Source: CALJFL01 sp036961205 (GTDB lineage Bacteria; Pseudomonadota; Gammaproteobacteria; Pseudomonadales; Halieaceae). Taken from it: a DNA stretch of 64,000 bases. This document shows positions 1 through 8,082 of the stretch, one piece after another. The first letter of the stretch is position 1; each line of letters starts with the position of its first letter. Both the position numbers and the translations under genes were made by a program. Where the stretch lies: NCBI GenBank assembly GCA_036961205.1, contig JBALVI010000001.1, positions 1,364,001-1,428,000 of the forward strand, given 5' to 3'. The notes below the pieces were generated by a model, which was not told where the DNA came from, did no database searches, and worked only from the letters and a program-made list of their open reading frames with translations.

Positions 1-336
1 AGCACTGCCGCAAACCACTATGGCGGGCTCGGCATTTTGCAGAAAAAACTCCAGCTCCGCGGTGCGATAAGCGGTATTGAGGGGGTGATATACCAGGCCG
101 GCGCGCAAGCAGGCCAGATACAAGCACAGACAGCGGGGAGACTTTTCCGCCTGTACGGTCACCCGGTCGCCGGGTTGAGCGCCAAGTGCCACCAGGCTGT
201 TGGCGAGTCTTGCCGATTCTTGCTCGGCAGCCTGATAAGTGAACACACTGCCATCCGCAGTAGTTAGCAGCGGGTGGGTCTTCTCATCGGGGAAGTTCGC
301 AGCATAAAGCGCGTATAGGTTGGAATTTTCAGACAT
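1..336 (-). CDS. Acyl-CoA (malonyl-CoA-type) synthetase, N-terminal part, cut by window edge
   Basis: This is the first 112 residues of an AMP-forming acyl-CoA ligase that runs off the left edge. The visible part opens MSENSNLYALYAANFPDE and contains the stretches GDRVTVQAEKSP and LYLACLRAGLVYHPLNTAY. These match the N-terminal domain of MatB-type malonyl-CoA synthetases and related ANL enzymes, which adenylate a carboxylate and transfer it to CoA in the cytoplasm. The catalytic motifs lie outside the window, so the substrate cannot be read. The gene follows an AraC regulator by 9 bases on the same strand and sits in one direction with paaK, so it may belong to the same acid-activation operon. 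Family assignment is good; malonate as substrate is only a resemblance. Confidence 0.75.
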   Translation of the reverse strand, partial: MSENSNLYALYAANFPDEKTHPLLTTADGSVFTYQAAEQESARLANSLVALGAQPGDRVTVQAEKSPRCLCLYLACLRAGLVYHPLNTAYRTAELEFFLQNAEPAIVVCGSA

Positions 337-345
337 TATTTGGTC

Positions 346-1365
346 TCAAATAAATTGCTTTAATTTTTCGCGATAGGTTTGCGGAGTCTCTCCCACGCGA
401 GTACGAAAGGCCCGGCTGAAGGCGCTCAGTTCCGAGTAGCCCAGCTCAAAGGATATCTCGGAAAGACTCAGCGACGTACTTATCAGGTAGTACTTTGCGC
501 GCCGTTCAGTGGCAAGGTTTTTCACCTCTTGAAAGGTGAAGCCTTCGCTGGAGAGCCGGCGCCTGAGAGTCCTGGGAGAGAGCGCCAGCTTGGCGGCAAC
601 CATCTCCATAGACATGGGATCATTTCTGTCCGCACGTATTATTTCACGGGAGACCGCCTCTACAAAACCGTGACGATCTGGGCTCACTGCGAAGTAGGTT
701 TTAAGGGCGTCGGACAGAATATCGTACAACAGGCCGTTGCTGGTCATGAACCGCTCCTTCATGAAAGCACGATCAAATTCCAGACGGTTTTCGCTTTCTC
801 CAAAAACACAGGGTGCCTGGAAAAAGTCCTCTAACTCTCGCTTGTTTCGATTGTCGCTGTGCTGGAACCATACTTTTTCTACCGGCATGGTTTGACGCGT
901 GGCCGTATTCAAAATCTGCACCGTAAATGCCATCAAATATTCATTGAGTTGGTCAATTTTGGCGCCATCGAGATTGATTAATCCGGCGTGGAATTGCACA
1001 GGGTTCTGATTCGGCAGAAACCGGGTTTCAATGGCGCTATCAATGTATTGATCGTATCTACAAAGACAGATGAGCCCCTCTTCTACCGAAGAGGCAGCGA
1101 GCATTGCCAGAATTAAAACGGACGCTGATTCGTAGTGGTAGTTGCGGGCCATATTCAGGCCAACACAGCTGTTTCCGGTGACGGTGGCGGCTGCTTCGCA
1201 GGCTGCCGCGACCTTGTGCATTGGTACCGGGAGGGCATCCTCCTCGATATTTTCGATGTCGATGCCGCACTCGGTAAACAGCGGCTCAGGCTCAACCCCT
1301 CTGTCCATTAAGTAATCGCGAATATAAGCGATAAATCTGGGTGACAGAGCGGGTTCAAGTCCCAT
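346..1365 (-). CDS. AraC-family regulator with PF12625-type N-terminal domain
   Basis: A 339-residue cytoplasmic transcription regulator. The N-terminal two thirds resemble the 'arabinose-binding domain of AraC, N-term' family found in OruR/ArgR-like regulators. The C-terminal ~100 residues are the double helix-turn-helix, with SMEMVAAKLALSPRTLRRRL as first helix pair and the signature LGYSELSAFSRAFRTRVGETPQTYR as second (given here as the family hallmark around residues 305-330). It lies 2 bases after paaK and 9 bases before the acyl-CoA ligase, so it is probably co-transcribed with both and may respond to an aromatic or fatty acid. No effector can be read from sequence. Family call is firm; target genes are inferred. 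Confidence 0.9.
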   Translation of the reverse strand: MGLEPALSPRFIAYIRDYLMDRGVEPEPLFTECGIDIENIEEDALPVPMHKVAAACEAAATVTGNSCVGLNMARNYHYESASVLILAMLAASSVEEGLICLCRYDQYIDSAIETRFLPNQNPVQFHAGLINLDGAKIDQLNEYLMAFTVQILNTATRQTMPVEKVWFQHSDNRNKRELEDFFQAPCVFGESENRLEFDRAFMKERFMTSNGLLYDILSDALKTYFAVSPDRHGFVEAVSREIIRADRNDPMSMEMVAAKLALSPRTLRRRLSSEGFTFQEVKNLATERRAKYYLISTSLSLSEISFELGYSELSAFSRAFRTRVGETPQTYREKLKQFI

Positions 1366-1367
1366 AT

Positions 1368-2666
1368 TTAGCTGCGTTTGTCCACGATGCGCTTGGCTTT
1401 ACCCTCCGAGCGGGGTATGCCGCCCGGGGGGTGTACACGTACGGAGCTGGACACACCGACATAGGTTTTGACTCTATGAGTAAGCTCTTTTATGACCTGT
1501 TTCTCCAGCTCTGCGGTTGGCGCTGAGGTCAATTCTACATTGATTTCCATGGCATCCATGTGGCCCTGTTTACTGAGTTCAATGTAATAGTGTGGGGATA
1601 AGCCGTCAATTGTTAGCAGATGCTCTTCTATTTGTGTGGGGAAGACGTTGACGCCGCGAATGATCATCATGTCGTCGCTGCGGCCGGTAATTTTATCCAT
1701 TCTACGCATAGTTCTTGCGGTGCCAGGTAGCAGTCGGGTCAGGTCTTTGGTGCGGTAGCGAATAATGGGCATGGCCTGCTTGGTGAGGCTAGTGAAGACC
1801 AGTTCGCCGTCTTCTCCATCGGGCACAACTTCGCCGGTTGCAGGATTGATGATCTCCGGGTAGAAATGGTCTTCCCAAATGGTGGGGCCATCTTTGGTTT
1901 CCAGACATTCCTGGGCGACACCCGGGCCCATGACTTCGGATAGGCCGTAAATGTCTACCGCCTGAATATTCAGGCGCTGCTCCAGTTCTGTGCGCATGGC
2001 GTCGGTCCAGGGCTCAGCGCCAAATATCCCCACCCGCAGAGCAAGCTTCTTGGTGTCGACATTTTGGCGGTCCATTTCATCTGCCAGGTTGAGCATGTAG
2101 GAGGGGGTTACCATGATGATCTCGGGATCAAAATCCTGAATCAGCTGTACCTGTTTCTCAGTTTGTCCGCCAGACATGGGGATGACGGCACATCCCAGAC
2201 GCTCTGCACCATAGTGGGCACCCAATCCGCCGGTAAATAGACCGTAACCGTAGGCGATATGCATTTTGTCTTTAGAGGTGCCGCCAGCCGCTCTAATCGA
2301 GCGTGCTACGACATCGGCCCAGGTGTCTATGTCTTCCTGGGTATAGCCCACTACAGTTGGCTGGCCAGTGGTGCCACTGGAAGCGTGAATTCGAACTACC
2401 TGCTCCATCGGCACCGAGAAAATGCCAAAGGGATAGTTGTCCCGCAGGTCCTGCTTGGCGGTAAATGGAAACTTTGCCAGGTCCTCCAGTGTCTTCAGAT
2501 CGTCGGGGTGAACCCCATGTTGATCGAATTTGGCCTTGTAGACCGGGGAGTTGGCATAGACATGCTGTAGAGTAGATTTCATCCGTTGCAGCTGTAAGCT
2601 GCGTAGTTCATCTATACTTGCGGTTTCTATAGCGTGTAGCGGATCAAGACAGGGTTGATTATTCAT
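1368..2666 (-). CDS. paaK: Phenylacetate-CoA ligase
   Basis: This 432-residue AMP-forming ligase should convert phenylacetate, ATP and CoA to phenylacetyl-CoA, the entry step of the aerobic paa pathway. Visible marks are YANSPVYKAKF near the N-terminus, the phosphate-binding loop HASSGTTGQPTVVGYT near residue 90, the adenylate-binding DIYGLSEVMGPGVA and the late PRSEGKAKRI segment; length matches PaaK. It is the first gene of a minus-strand unit with an AraC regulator and another ligase, and it is divergent from paaX across a 113-base gap holding a palindromic operator candidate. The ring epoxidase and downstream paa genes are not in the window, so paaK here is a satellite copy or part of a split pathway. 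A related aryl-acid substrate is possible. Confidence 0.9.
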   Translation of the reverse strand: MNNQPCLDPLHAIETASIDELRSLQLQRMKSTLQHVYANSPVYKAKFDQHGVHPDDLKTLEDLAKFPFTAKQDLRDNYPFGIFSVPMEQVVRIHASSGTTGQPTVVGYTQEDIDTWADVVARSIRAAGGTSKDKMHIAYGYGLFTGGLGAHYGAERLGCAVIPMSGGQTEKQVQLIQDFDPEIIMVTPSYMLNLADEMDRQNVDTKKLALRVGIFGAEPWTDAMRTELEQRLNIQAVDIYGLSEVMGPGVAQECLETKDGPTIWEDHFYPEIINPATGEVVPDGEDGELVFTSLTKQAMPIIRYRTKDLTRLLPGTARTMRRMDKITGRSDDMMIIRGVNVFPTQIEEHLLTIDGLSPHYYIELSKQGHMDAMEINVELTSAPTAELEKQVIKELTHRVKTYVGVSSSVRVHPPGGIPRSEGKAKRIVDKRS

Positions 2667-2724
2667 TATAAATCCCGGATGGTCAGATTGGCTTTATTAT
2701 AGAACGCGTAATATAATACACAAA

Positions 2725-2757
2725 AATGATACAAATCAAGTATTATGTATCATAATA
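2725..2757. promoter_or_regulatory. Candidate PaaX operator between paaK and paaX
   Basis: The divergent promoter region holds ATGATAC (2726-2732) and its inverted partner GTATCAT (2747-2753), 14 bases apart. Overlapping the second arm is a 17-base palindrome, TATTATG-TAT-CATAATA (2741-2757). Position between paaK and paaX fits an autoregulated PaaX operator, but no binding site for this clade was available for comparison. A related pair of elements occurs upstream of the amino acid decarboxylase near 39051-39094. Confidence 0.5.
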
Positions 2758-2779
2758 AACTAACAGGTAGACGACAGCT

Positions 2780-3700
2780 TTGACTCAAGCCCAGATAATC
2801 AAGCGACTGGTGAGCGGGTTTACCGCGCGCCGTCCCATGCGAACCACCTCTCTTATTATTACGATCTTTGGCGATGTCGCGTCTCAGCACGGCGGCTCAA
2901 TCTGGCTAGGGAGTCTGGTGCGGGTGATGGCGCCGCTGGGGGTTAATGAGCGCCTGGTGCGAACTTCAGTCTTTCGCCTGGTGAAGGAAGGCTGGCTGGA
3001 ATTTGAGCGGGTGGGGCGTCGTAGCTACTACCGGTTTACAGAATATGGCAGTCACGAGTATCAGCGCGCAGCCAGGCGTATTTACGCGATGGATGACGAG
3101 GCCTGGAATGGACGCTGGCAAATTCTGGTGCCGCTAGAGCTGCCCGACGAGGTTCGCGAAAAATTCCGGAGGAGCCTGCATTGGCAAGGCTTTCGCACCA
3201 TAACCTCAGGCACCTTTGCCAAGCCCGGTAGCGGTGGTCGCATGCTGCTCGAGACTCTTGATGAATTTGATGCTGCCGGTCGAGTACTGGTTTTGGACGC
3301 CGACACGTTGCCGCAGACACCGCCACGCCTGCTGCGCGAGATGGTGCAGGAATTTTGGCACTTGGATGAGGTTGCGACCGACTATCGAGAGTTTCTGAAG
3401 CGATTCAAGCCACTCTTTAAAGCCCTGGCCCAGGGTAAGGAGTTCGAACCCGAATCGGCCTTTATTGCACGCACGCTGCTAATTCACGACTTCCGGCGGG
3501 TGTTATTACAGGATACGCCTATCCCCGAGGAATTATTGCCTAAGGATTGGCCGGGCACAGACGCCGTAGACCAAACTGGGCAGGCTTACCTCGCGCTCGC
3601 TGACGCCTCTATCGATTTTATCTGCGCAGAGTTGGAGGGAGAAAATGGTGTGGTCGGGCGACCGGCCCCGGAATTCGCCGAGCGCTATGCCCGAGCTTAG
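2780..3700 (+). CDS. paaX: PaaX-family transcriptional repressor
   Basis: A 306-residue repressor of the PaaX family, which binds DNA through an N-terminal winged helix and is released by phenylacetyl-CoA. The core RTTSLIITIFGDVASQHGG and the GVNERLVRTSVFRLVKEGWL recognition region are visible in the first 90 residues, followed by the PaaX central and C-terminal (PaaX_C) domains. A TTG start is used here because family members have residues before the RTTSLI segment; an in-frame ATG at 2837 would remove 19 residues and clip it. The gene is divergent from paaK, the expected target, and ends about 100 bases before an AraC regulator. Family call is strong; the inducer is from knowledge of the family. 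Confidence 0.88.
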   Translation: MTQAQIIKRLVSGFTARRPMRTTSLIITIFGDVASQHGGSIWLGSLVRVMAPLGVNERLVRTSVFRLVKEGWLEFERVGRRSYYRFTEYGSHEYQRAARRIYAMDDEAWNGRWQILVPLELPDEVREKFRRSLHWQGFRTITSGTFAKPGSGGRMLLETLDEFDAAGRVLVLDADTLPQTPPRLLREMVQEFWHLDEVATDYREFLKRFKPLFKALAQGKEFEPESAFIARTLLIHDFRRVLLQDTPIPEELLPKDWPGTDAVDQTGQAYLALADASIDFICAELEGENGVVGRPAPEFAERYARA

Positions 3701-3807
3701 CAATGGACGTGATTCGGCTGCGAGTGTCGAATTGTGATTATCAGTAAATTGGTTGATACTTTGGACTGGCGCGTATTAGCGTCTCCACACTAGCGACGGT
3801 TTAGCGA

Positions 3808-4764
3808 ATGTTTGAGCAAAAAACAGTAAACCACCTGCCGCAAGCTCAGCGCCTGGATTCGTTCGCGGATCTGGTTAGCGATATATTCTTCCCGATGGCG
3901 GTAGAGCCCTGTTCTCGTGGCGAAGGCGGCTTCACGGGCGATATTCAGTTAACCGAGCTACAGCGCACCAGTCTGGCTTCAATTGGCAGCTCGCCGCTGG
4001 ACGTCTACAGACGGCGAGCTGATATCAGTCGCGCAACCGAAGCGGCTTATCTGGTTAAGGTGCAGGTTAGTGGCGAGGGTCTGGTGAAGCAGCGCGGGCG
4101 TGAAGCGCATCTGCGTCCTGGTGATTTTGCCATTTGCCTGAGCTCTGAGCCCTACGAACTACATTTTGCACAGGATTATTCCCAGCTGGTGCTGGCGGTA
4201 CCGCAAACGCTGATGGAAGAATGCGTTAGGCACCCGGAACAACACCTTGGCATGCGCATGGATTCCAAGGTGGGAGCCAACGGCTTGTTTTCCCAGTTTG
4301 TCACCATGATTGGCGCCAGGTTAAATGATCTTGACGGGGTGCTGGCACAACGTCTTGAAGCCAATGTGATTGACCTGTTGTCGACCACACTTAGCCACGC
4401 TCAGGAGACCCAGAAGCATGATCTGCTGGCGTGTGGGGTGAAATCTGAATACCTGATGCGGATAAAGTCCTTCATTCGCACCCATTTGACCGATGAATTA
4501 TTGACGCCGGATTACATCGCCCGCAGTCATAATATCTCGACTCGCTATTTGCATATGTTATTTGCCGATGAGGGTGAATCGGTTTCACGATATATTCAGC
4601 GTCTGCGACTGGAAGCATGCGGGGCCGCCCTTAGAGACCCTGCGTTTGCAGGATACTCTGCTTCTGAAATTGCTTATCACTTTGGCTTTAACGACGCCTC
4701 TCATTTTAGTCGTATCTTTAAAGCGTTATTTAGCGAGACTCCGGCGAGGTATCGAAAACTATGA
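3808..4764 (+). CDS. AraC-family regulator, FeaR-like
   Basis: A 318-residue AraC regulator with the AraC_binding_2-type N-terminal domain (residues ~15-190) and a C-terminal AraC helix-turn-helix (residues ~215-317; LTPDYIARSHNISTRYLHML and IAYHFGFNDASHFSRIFK). This domain layout is that of FeaR, which in enterobacteria activates the aromatic amine oxidase and phenylacetaldehyde dehydrogenase genes. The resemblance matters because the next operon encodes an aromatic-type amine dehydrogenase. Its stop overlaps the start of the PhyH dioxygenase by 4 bases (ATGA), implying translational coupling. Regulation of the amine dehydrogenase operon by this protein is inferred from position and family, not from a seen binding site. 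Confidence 0.85.
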   Translation: MFEQKTVNHLPQAQRLDSFADLVSDIFFPMAVEPCSRGEGGFTGDIQLTELQRTSLASIGSSPLDVYRRRADISRATEAAYLVKVQVSGEGLVKQRGREAHLRPGDFAICLSSEPYELHFAQDYSQLVLAVPQTLMEECVRHPEQHLGMRMDSKVGANGLFSQFVTMIGARLNDLDGVLAQRLEANVIDLLSTTLSHAQETQKHDLLACGVKSEYLMRIKSFIRTHLTDELLTPDYIARSHNISTRYLHMLFADEGESVSRYIQRLRLEACGAALRDPAFAGYSASEIAYHFGFNDASHFSRIFKALFSETPARYRKL

Positions 4765-5588
4765 CGACTCCACTCACTGACCCACAGATAACCCGCTTTC
4801 GAGAAGACGGCGTGGTGCACGTGCCGGCCGCTGTGAATGGAGACTGGATTGATCGTCTGCTGGCAGTGGCTGACCAGCGGTTGGAAAACCCGGGCGAGTG
4901 GGTCAACGATGGTAGTCCGGGCACCGGTAAAGACCGCATGTTTACCGAGCGCTATATGTGGCAGACCAATCAGACGATTAACGATTTTATTCATCACAGT
5001 GGCTGCGCAGAACTGGCCGGCCAGGCCATGAGTGCGACCTCCAGCCGGTTTTATTTCGATCATCTGCTCATTAAAGAACCGGAAACTGCTGCCGCCACAC
5101 CCTGGCACCAGGACATTCCCTACTGGCCCTTTATGGGCAAGCAGGTCTGTTCCATATGGCTGGCATTGACTGACGCGACGGTTGAGCAGAGCGCCATGGA
5201 ATTTGTACGCGGCTCCCACCTTGACGGCCGCTACTATAAACCCGAGGTCTTCAACGCGCGTGAAGAGCATCCGAACGCCTGGGCTGAGGAAGCGAAGGGC
5301 GATGAGCTGCCCGATATCGAGGCTAACAGGGCTGATTTCGACATAATAGGCTTCGATGTAAAAGCGGGTGACGCAGTTATATTTTCCGCCTGGACGCTGC
5401 ATGGCGCGAGGGGTAACGCCTCGCAAAGTAAGCGCCGTGTTGCGCTGTCCACCCGTTGGTTGGGAGACGATGCATTATGGACGCCAAAGCCTGGGGCGGA
5501 CCCCACTGTTAAGGCCGAGGACGTGTCGGTGGCTCCCGGGAGTTATCCGGCAGACGACAAGCTGTTTCCACAGATCTGGCGCGCTTAG
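4761..5588 (+). CDS. Phytanoyl-CoA dioxygenase (PhyH) family oxygenase
   Basis: A 275-residue non-haem Fe(II)/2-oxoglutarate-dependent oxygenase of the PhyH family. The iron triad is readable: H116 and D118 in TPWHQDIPYW, and distal H214 in IFSAWTLHGARGN; the 2-oxoglutarate-binding arginine lies just after, in SKRRVALSTRW. Such enzymes hydroxylate small acids, amines or acyl-CoA compounds; the substrate here is not evident. It is coupled by a 4-base overlap to the FeaR-like regulator and precedes the amine dehydrogenase operon by 136 bases, so an oxidation of an aromatic amine or acid is a reasonable guess. Family call is firm. Confidence 0.85.
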   Translation: MTTPLTDPQITRFREDGVVHVPAAVNGDWIDRLLAVADQRLENPGEWVNDGSPGTGKDRMFTERYMWQTNQTINDFIHHSGCAELAGQAMSATSSRFYFDHLLIKEPETAAATPWHQDIPYWPFMGKQVCSIWLALTDATVEQSAMEFVRGSHLDGRYYKPEVFNAREEHPNAWAEEAKGDELPDIEANRADFDIIGFDVKAGDAVIFSAWTLHGARGNASQSKRRVALSTRWLGDDALWTPKPGADPTVKAEDVSVAPGSYPADDKLFPQIWRA

Positions 5589-5724
5589 GCTTTTGGGTGC
5601 GCTGCCAGTCAAGTTGCACTTTCGCTGTGGGCCAAGATAGATTGGCGACTTTACGATTAAATACAAAGCTCAACAGTGCGACTGTGAATAGCTGTGGGCG
5701 AAGGAAAACGCTTTAAGGAATACC

Positions 5725-6912
5725 ATGAATAATAGTTTTGGGATCACTTCACTCCTAGCTGGTGCGCTTGCCGCGCTAATATCAGGCTCGCTTGTTGCGC
5801 AGGAGGTACCGCCGCCGCTAGCCATCGAGCCAATGGGCATTATAGAAACGCTGCCGGAGACTTATCCAGAGCACTGGTTTTTGGTTCACGATGCCACCTT
5901 TTTCCATATGCTCGATGGACGTGTCGTGGTTGTCGACGCGGATGCTGAAACCAGCGCTGAGCAGTTTCAAGGCTCTATTGGTGTGTCGTTTATCGGTGGT
6001 GTGCACGAGTCAGCGTATCGCCCGGAAATTTACGTTATCGAATCGTTCAACACCCGCGGCCCTCGTGGGCAGCGCACTGATGTTTTGACCTTTTGGGACA
6101 AATCTACATTGACTGTGCTCGACGAGGTGATATGGCCGCAGCCGAAGCGCTATCAGGGCATGCCCCAGCGCTACAGCATCCAAACTATTAATGAAGGTAA
6201 ATGGATAATAGTCGCCAATTTCTCACCGGCCACCTCGGTGACCGTTGTCGATGTTGATAAGCGGGAAATTATCAACGAGGTACCAACTCCTGGTTGCGTC
6301 CTGGCCTTTCCCACGGGGAAAATGGGTTTTAGTTCCCTTTGTGCAGATGGCCGGTTTATGTCCGTGCAACTTGATGGTAGCGGACAAATACGGTCTCAAG
6401 AGCGAGGCGAGCCCTTCTTCAGTTCCGATGACACCCCAATTTTTGAACGCCCGGCGATGATAAATGGAGTGGCTTACTTCCCCTCCTTCGAAAGCCTGCT
6501 CTATCCGATTGATATGACCGGCGATGAAGCAATACCAGGTGAAGCCTGGTCGCTGGTTACTGATGAAGAGCGTAGTCAGAACTGGCGTCCTGGTGGTGTT
6601 GGAATCATTACTGAGGATGAACTGGGTCGTTTCTATATATTGATGCATCCCGAAGGTCTGGACGGCTCGCAGGGTACCGGCGGCGCAGAGGTGTGGGTTT
6701 TCGATCCGGTGAAAAAACAACGTGTGCTACGCATAGCATTGCAGGAGTGGGGGCTTTCACTGGCGGCAAGCCGCGGTAAAAATCCGGTACTAATGGTGAC
6801 CAACCCGGTGGATATGTCGATGGAAACGTATGATGGCCTGACCGGCGAGTTTATACGCAAGATCACCGGCCTTGGCACAGAAACGCCGCTACTGCTGCAC
6901 GCTTCAAAATAG
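5725..6912 (+). CDS. aauB: Aromatic-type amine dehydrogenase, large (alpha) subunit
   Basis: A 395-residue periplasmic protein with a clear signal peptide (LLAGALAALISGSLVAQ). It belongs to the MauB/AauB heavy-subunit family, a seven-bladed beta-propeller that scaffolds the TTQ-bearing light subunit; typical stretches are HWFLVHDATFFHMLDGRV and FYILMHPEGLDGSQGTGGAEVWVFD. The enzyme oxidatively deaminates primary amines to aldehydes and ammonia. The companion light subunit resembles aromatic amine dehydrogenase more than methylamine dehydrogenase, so the symbol aauB is preferred. It heads a tightly packed nine-gene operon, preceded by AAGGAAT as ribosome-binding sequence. Family assignment is strong; exact amine substrate is not shown by this subunit. 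Confidence 0.88.
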   Translation: MNNSFGITSLLAGALAALISGSLVAQEVPPPLAIEPMGIIETLPETYPEHWFLVHDATFFHMLDGRVVVVDADAETSAEQFQGSIGVSFIGGVHESAYRPEIYVIESFNTRGPRGQRTDVLTFWDKSTLTVLDEVIWPQPKRYQGMPQRYSIQTINEGKWIIVANFSPATSVTVVDVDKREIINEVPTPGCVLAFPTGKMGFSSLCADGRFMSVQLDGSGQIRSQERGEPFFSSDDTPIFERPAMINGVAYFPSFESLLYPIDMTGDEAIPGEAWSLVTDEERSQNWRPGGVGIITEDELGRFYILMHPEGLDGSQGTGGAEVWVFDPVKKQRVLRIALQEWGLSLAASRGKNPVLMVTNPVDMSMETYDGLTGEFIRKITGLGTETPLLLHASK

Positions 6913-6919
6913 ATCCCTG

Positions 6920-7462
6920 ATGCCAGAATTTATTGTTACAGCGATCGCTTTATTCTTCCTCTGGTTGTTCTCGGTTGCGGGCATTCAAAAGCTTAGAGCT
7001 ATTCCCTGGTATGCCAATTTGATCGGTCGGTATTTCGACCGCGGGGCTGTCCCACACATGGTTGTGGTGTTGGTCGCTGCGACTGAATTGCTATGCTGTG
7101 CATTGCTGATACACCCCGCTACTCGTGGAGTCGGTCTGCTTTTAGCCTGCCTGCTGTTACTGGGCTATGCACTGATCATGCTAGTGCAAATGCAGCGTGG
7201 TCGTGCGGATATGAACTGCGGTTGCGCTGGCCCGGCTTCGGACACCTCAATTAGCGCGGGTCTTGTCTATCGTAATCTGATTTGTGCGGTGCTCGCCGGA
7301 ACTGCCGCCTACTCGGTTGCGGCACTAGGTGCAGACACTGCACTCATATGGAGCATCGCGATGGCACTTACTACCGCGCTGCTTACTTTATTCTTGGTGC
7401 TGATTTACGTTGCGTTTGAGCAACTGATCGCCAATTCACAACGATACGCTGGAGCTTTTTAA
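6920..7462 (+). CDS. mauE: Amine dehydrogenase maturation membrane protein MauE/AauE-like
   Basis: A 180-residue inner-membrane protein with about four to five hydrophobic segments and the conserved NCGCAG motif that characterises MauE. In methylamine utilisation loci MauE works with MauD in forming the six disulfides of the light subunit. The start is placed at ATG 6920 (MPEFIVTAIALFFLWLF), seven bases after the aauB stop; an upstream in-frame start would overlap aauB by about 40 bases and add residues foreign to the family. The stop overlaps the mauD start by one base (TAATG). Position between large subunit and mauD copies the mau/aau gene order exactly. Confidence 0.85.
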   Translation: MPEFIVTAIALFFLWLFSVAGIQKLRAIPWYANLIGRYFDRGAVPHMVVVLVAATELLCCALLIHPATRGVGLLLACLLLLGYALIMLVQMQRGRADMNCGCAGPASDTSISAGLVYRNLICAVLAGTAAYSVAALGADTALIWSIAMALTTALLTLFLVLIYVAFEQLIANSQRYAGAF

Positions 7463-8082
7463 TGGATTGGTTGGTGGTTTCAAATATTGCGCTGTGGATT
7501 GGCTTTGTCCTGCTCGCGGTGATTAATCTGGCGCTGCTTCGTCAGGTGGGGGTGCTGTACGAACGAGTAGCCCCGGCAGGAGCGTTAATGGTCAACCAGG
7601 TGCAGGAAGTGGGCAACGAGGCACCGCCTCTATCTCTGCAAACCATTACCGGAACGATCGAGGAAATCGGTGGCGTTCGAGATGGCAAGTCGCAGTTGCT
7701 GTTCTTTGTCTCACCCGACTGCCCGGTTTGCGGCGAATTGACTGCCGTTTTCAAATCTGCAGCGGCGGCAGAGGCCAGTTGGCTACATGCGGTGGTGGCG
7801 AGCGACGGTAACGAGCATGACCATCAGGCCTACGTTGCCAGTAAAGGGCTGGAAAAATTTCCCTATGTAGTGTCGGAAATACTGGGTAAAACCTACGGCG
7901 TTTCCAAATTACCCTACGCGGTGTTAATCGACGAGCAGGGGAAAATAGCTTCTCTGGGTATAGTCAATTCCCGTGAACATCTTGAGAGCTTGTTTGAAGC
8001 CAAGGAGCGCAAAGTGGCGTCGATACAGGAATATATGAATAAGAAAACTGCCGTGAACTATGTGGAGGCGGACAAAGCATGA
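7462..8082 (+). CDS. mauD: Amine dehydrogenase accessory thioredoxin-like protein MauD/AauD
   Basis: A 206-residue membrane-anchored thioredoxin-fold protein. One N-terminal hydrophobic helix (residues ~5-25) is followed by a periplasmic thioredoxin domain with the redox motif SPDCPVCGEL and the cis-proline region KLPYAVLIDEQG. In mau clusters MauD is needed for correct disulfide formation in the small subunit, which here carries 14 cysteines in the mature part. It overlaps the gene before it by one base and the small-subunit gene after it by four bases (ATGA), so the maturation factor is translated next to its client. Confidence 0.88.
   Translation: MDWLVVSNIALWIGFVLLAVINLALLRQVGVLYERVAPAGALMVNQVQEVGNEAPPLSLQTITGTIEEIGGVRDGKSQLLFFVSPDCPVCGELTAVFKSAAAAEASWLHAVVASDGNEHDHQAYVASKGLEKFPYVVSEILGKTYGVSKLPYAVLIDEQGKIASLGIVNSREHLESLFEAKERKVASIQEYMNKKTAVNYVEADKA

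Noticed and set aside
4701..5426. 241-codon open frame on the minus strand over the PhyH gene
   Set aside because: It is the antisense of a gene whose plus-strand frame has a full catalytic motif set; the translated sequence shows no family feature.
6223..6720. 165-codon minus-strand frame inside aauB
   Set aside because: Shadow of the large subunit gene; no recognisable protein and no ribosome site.
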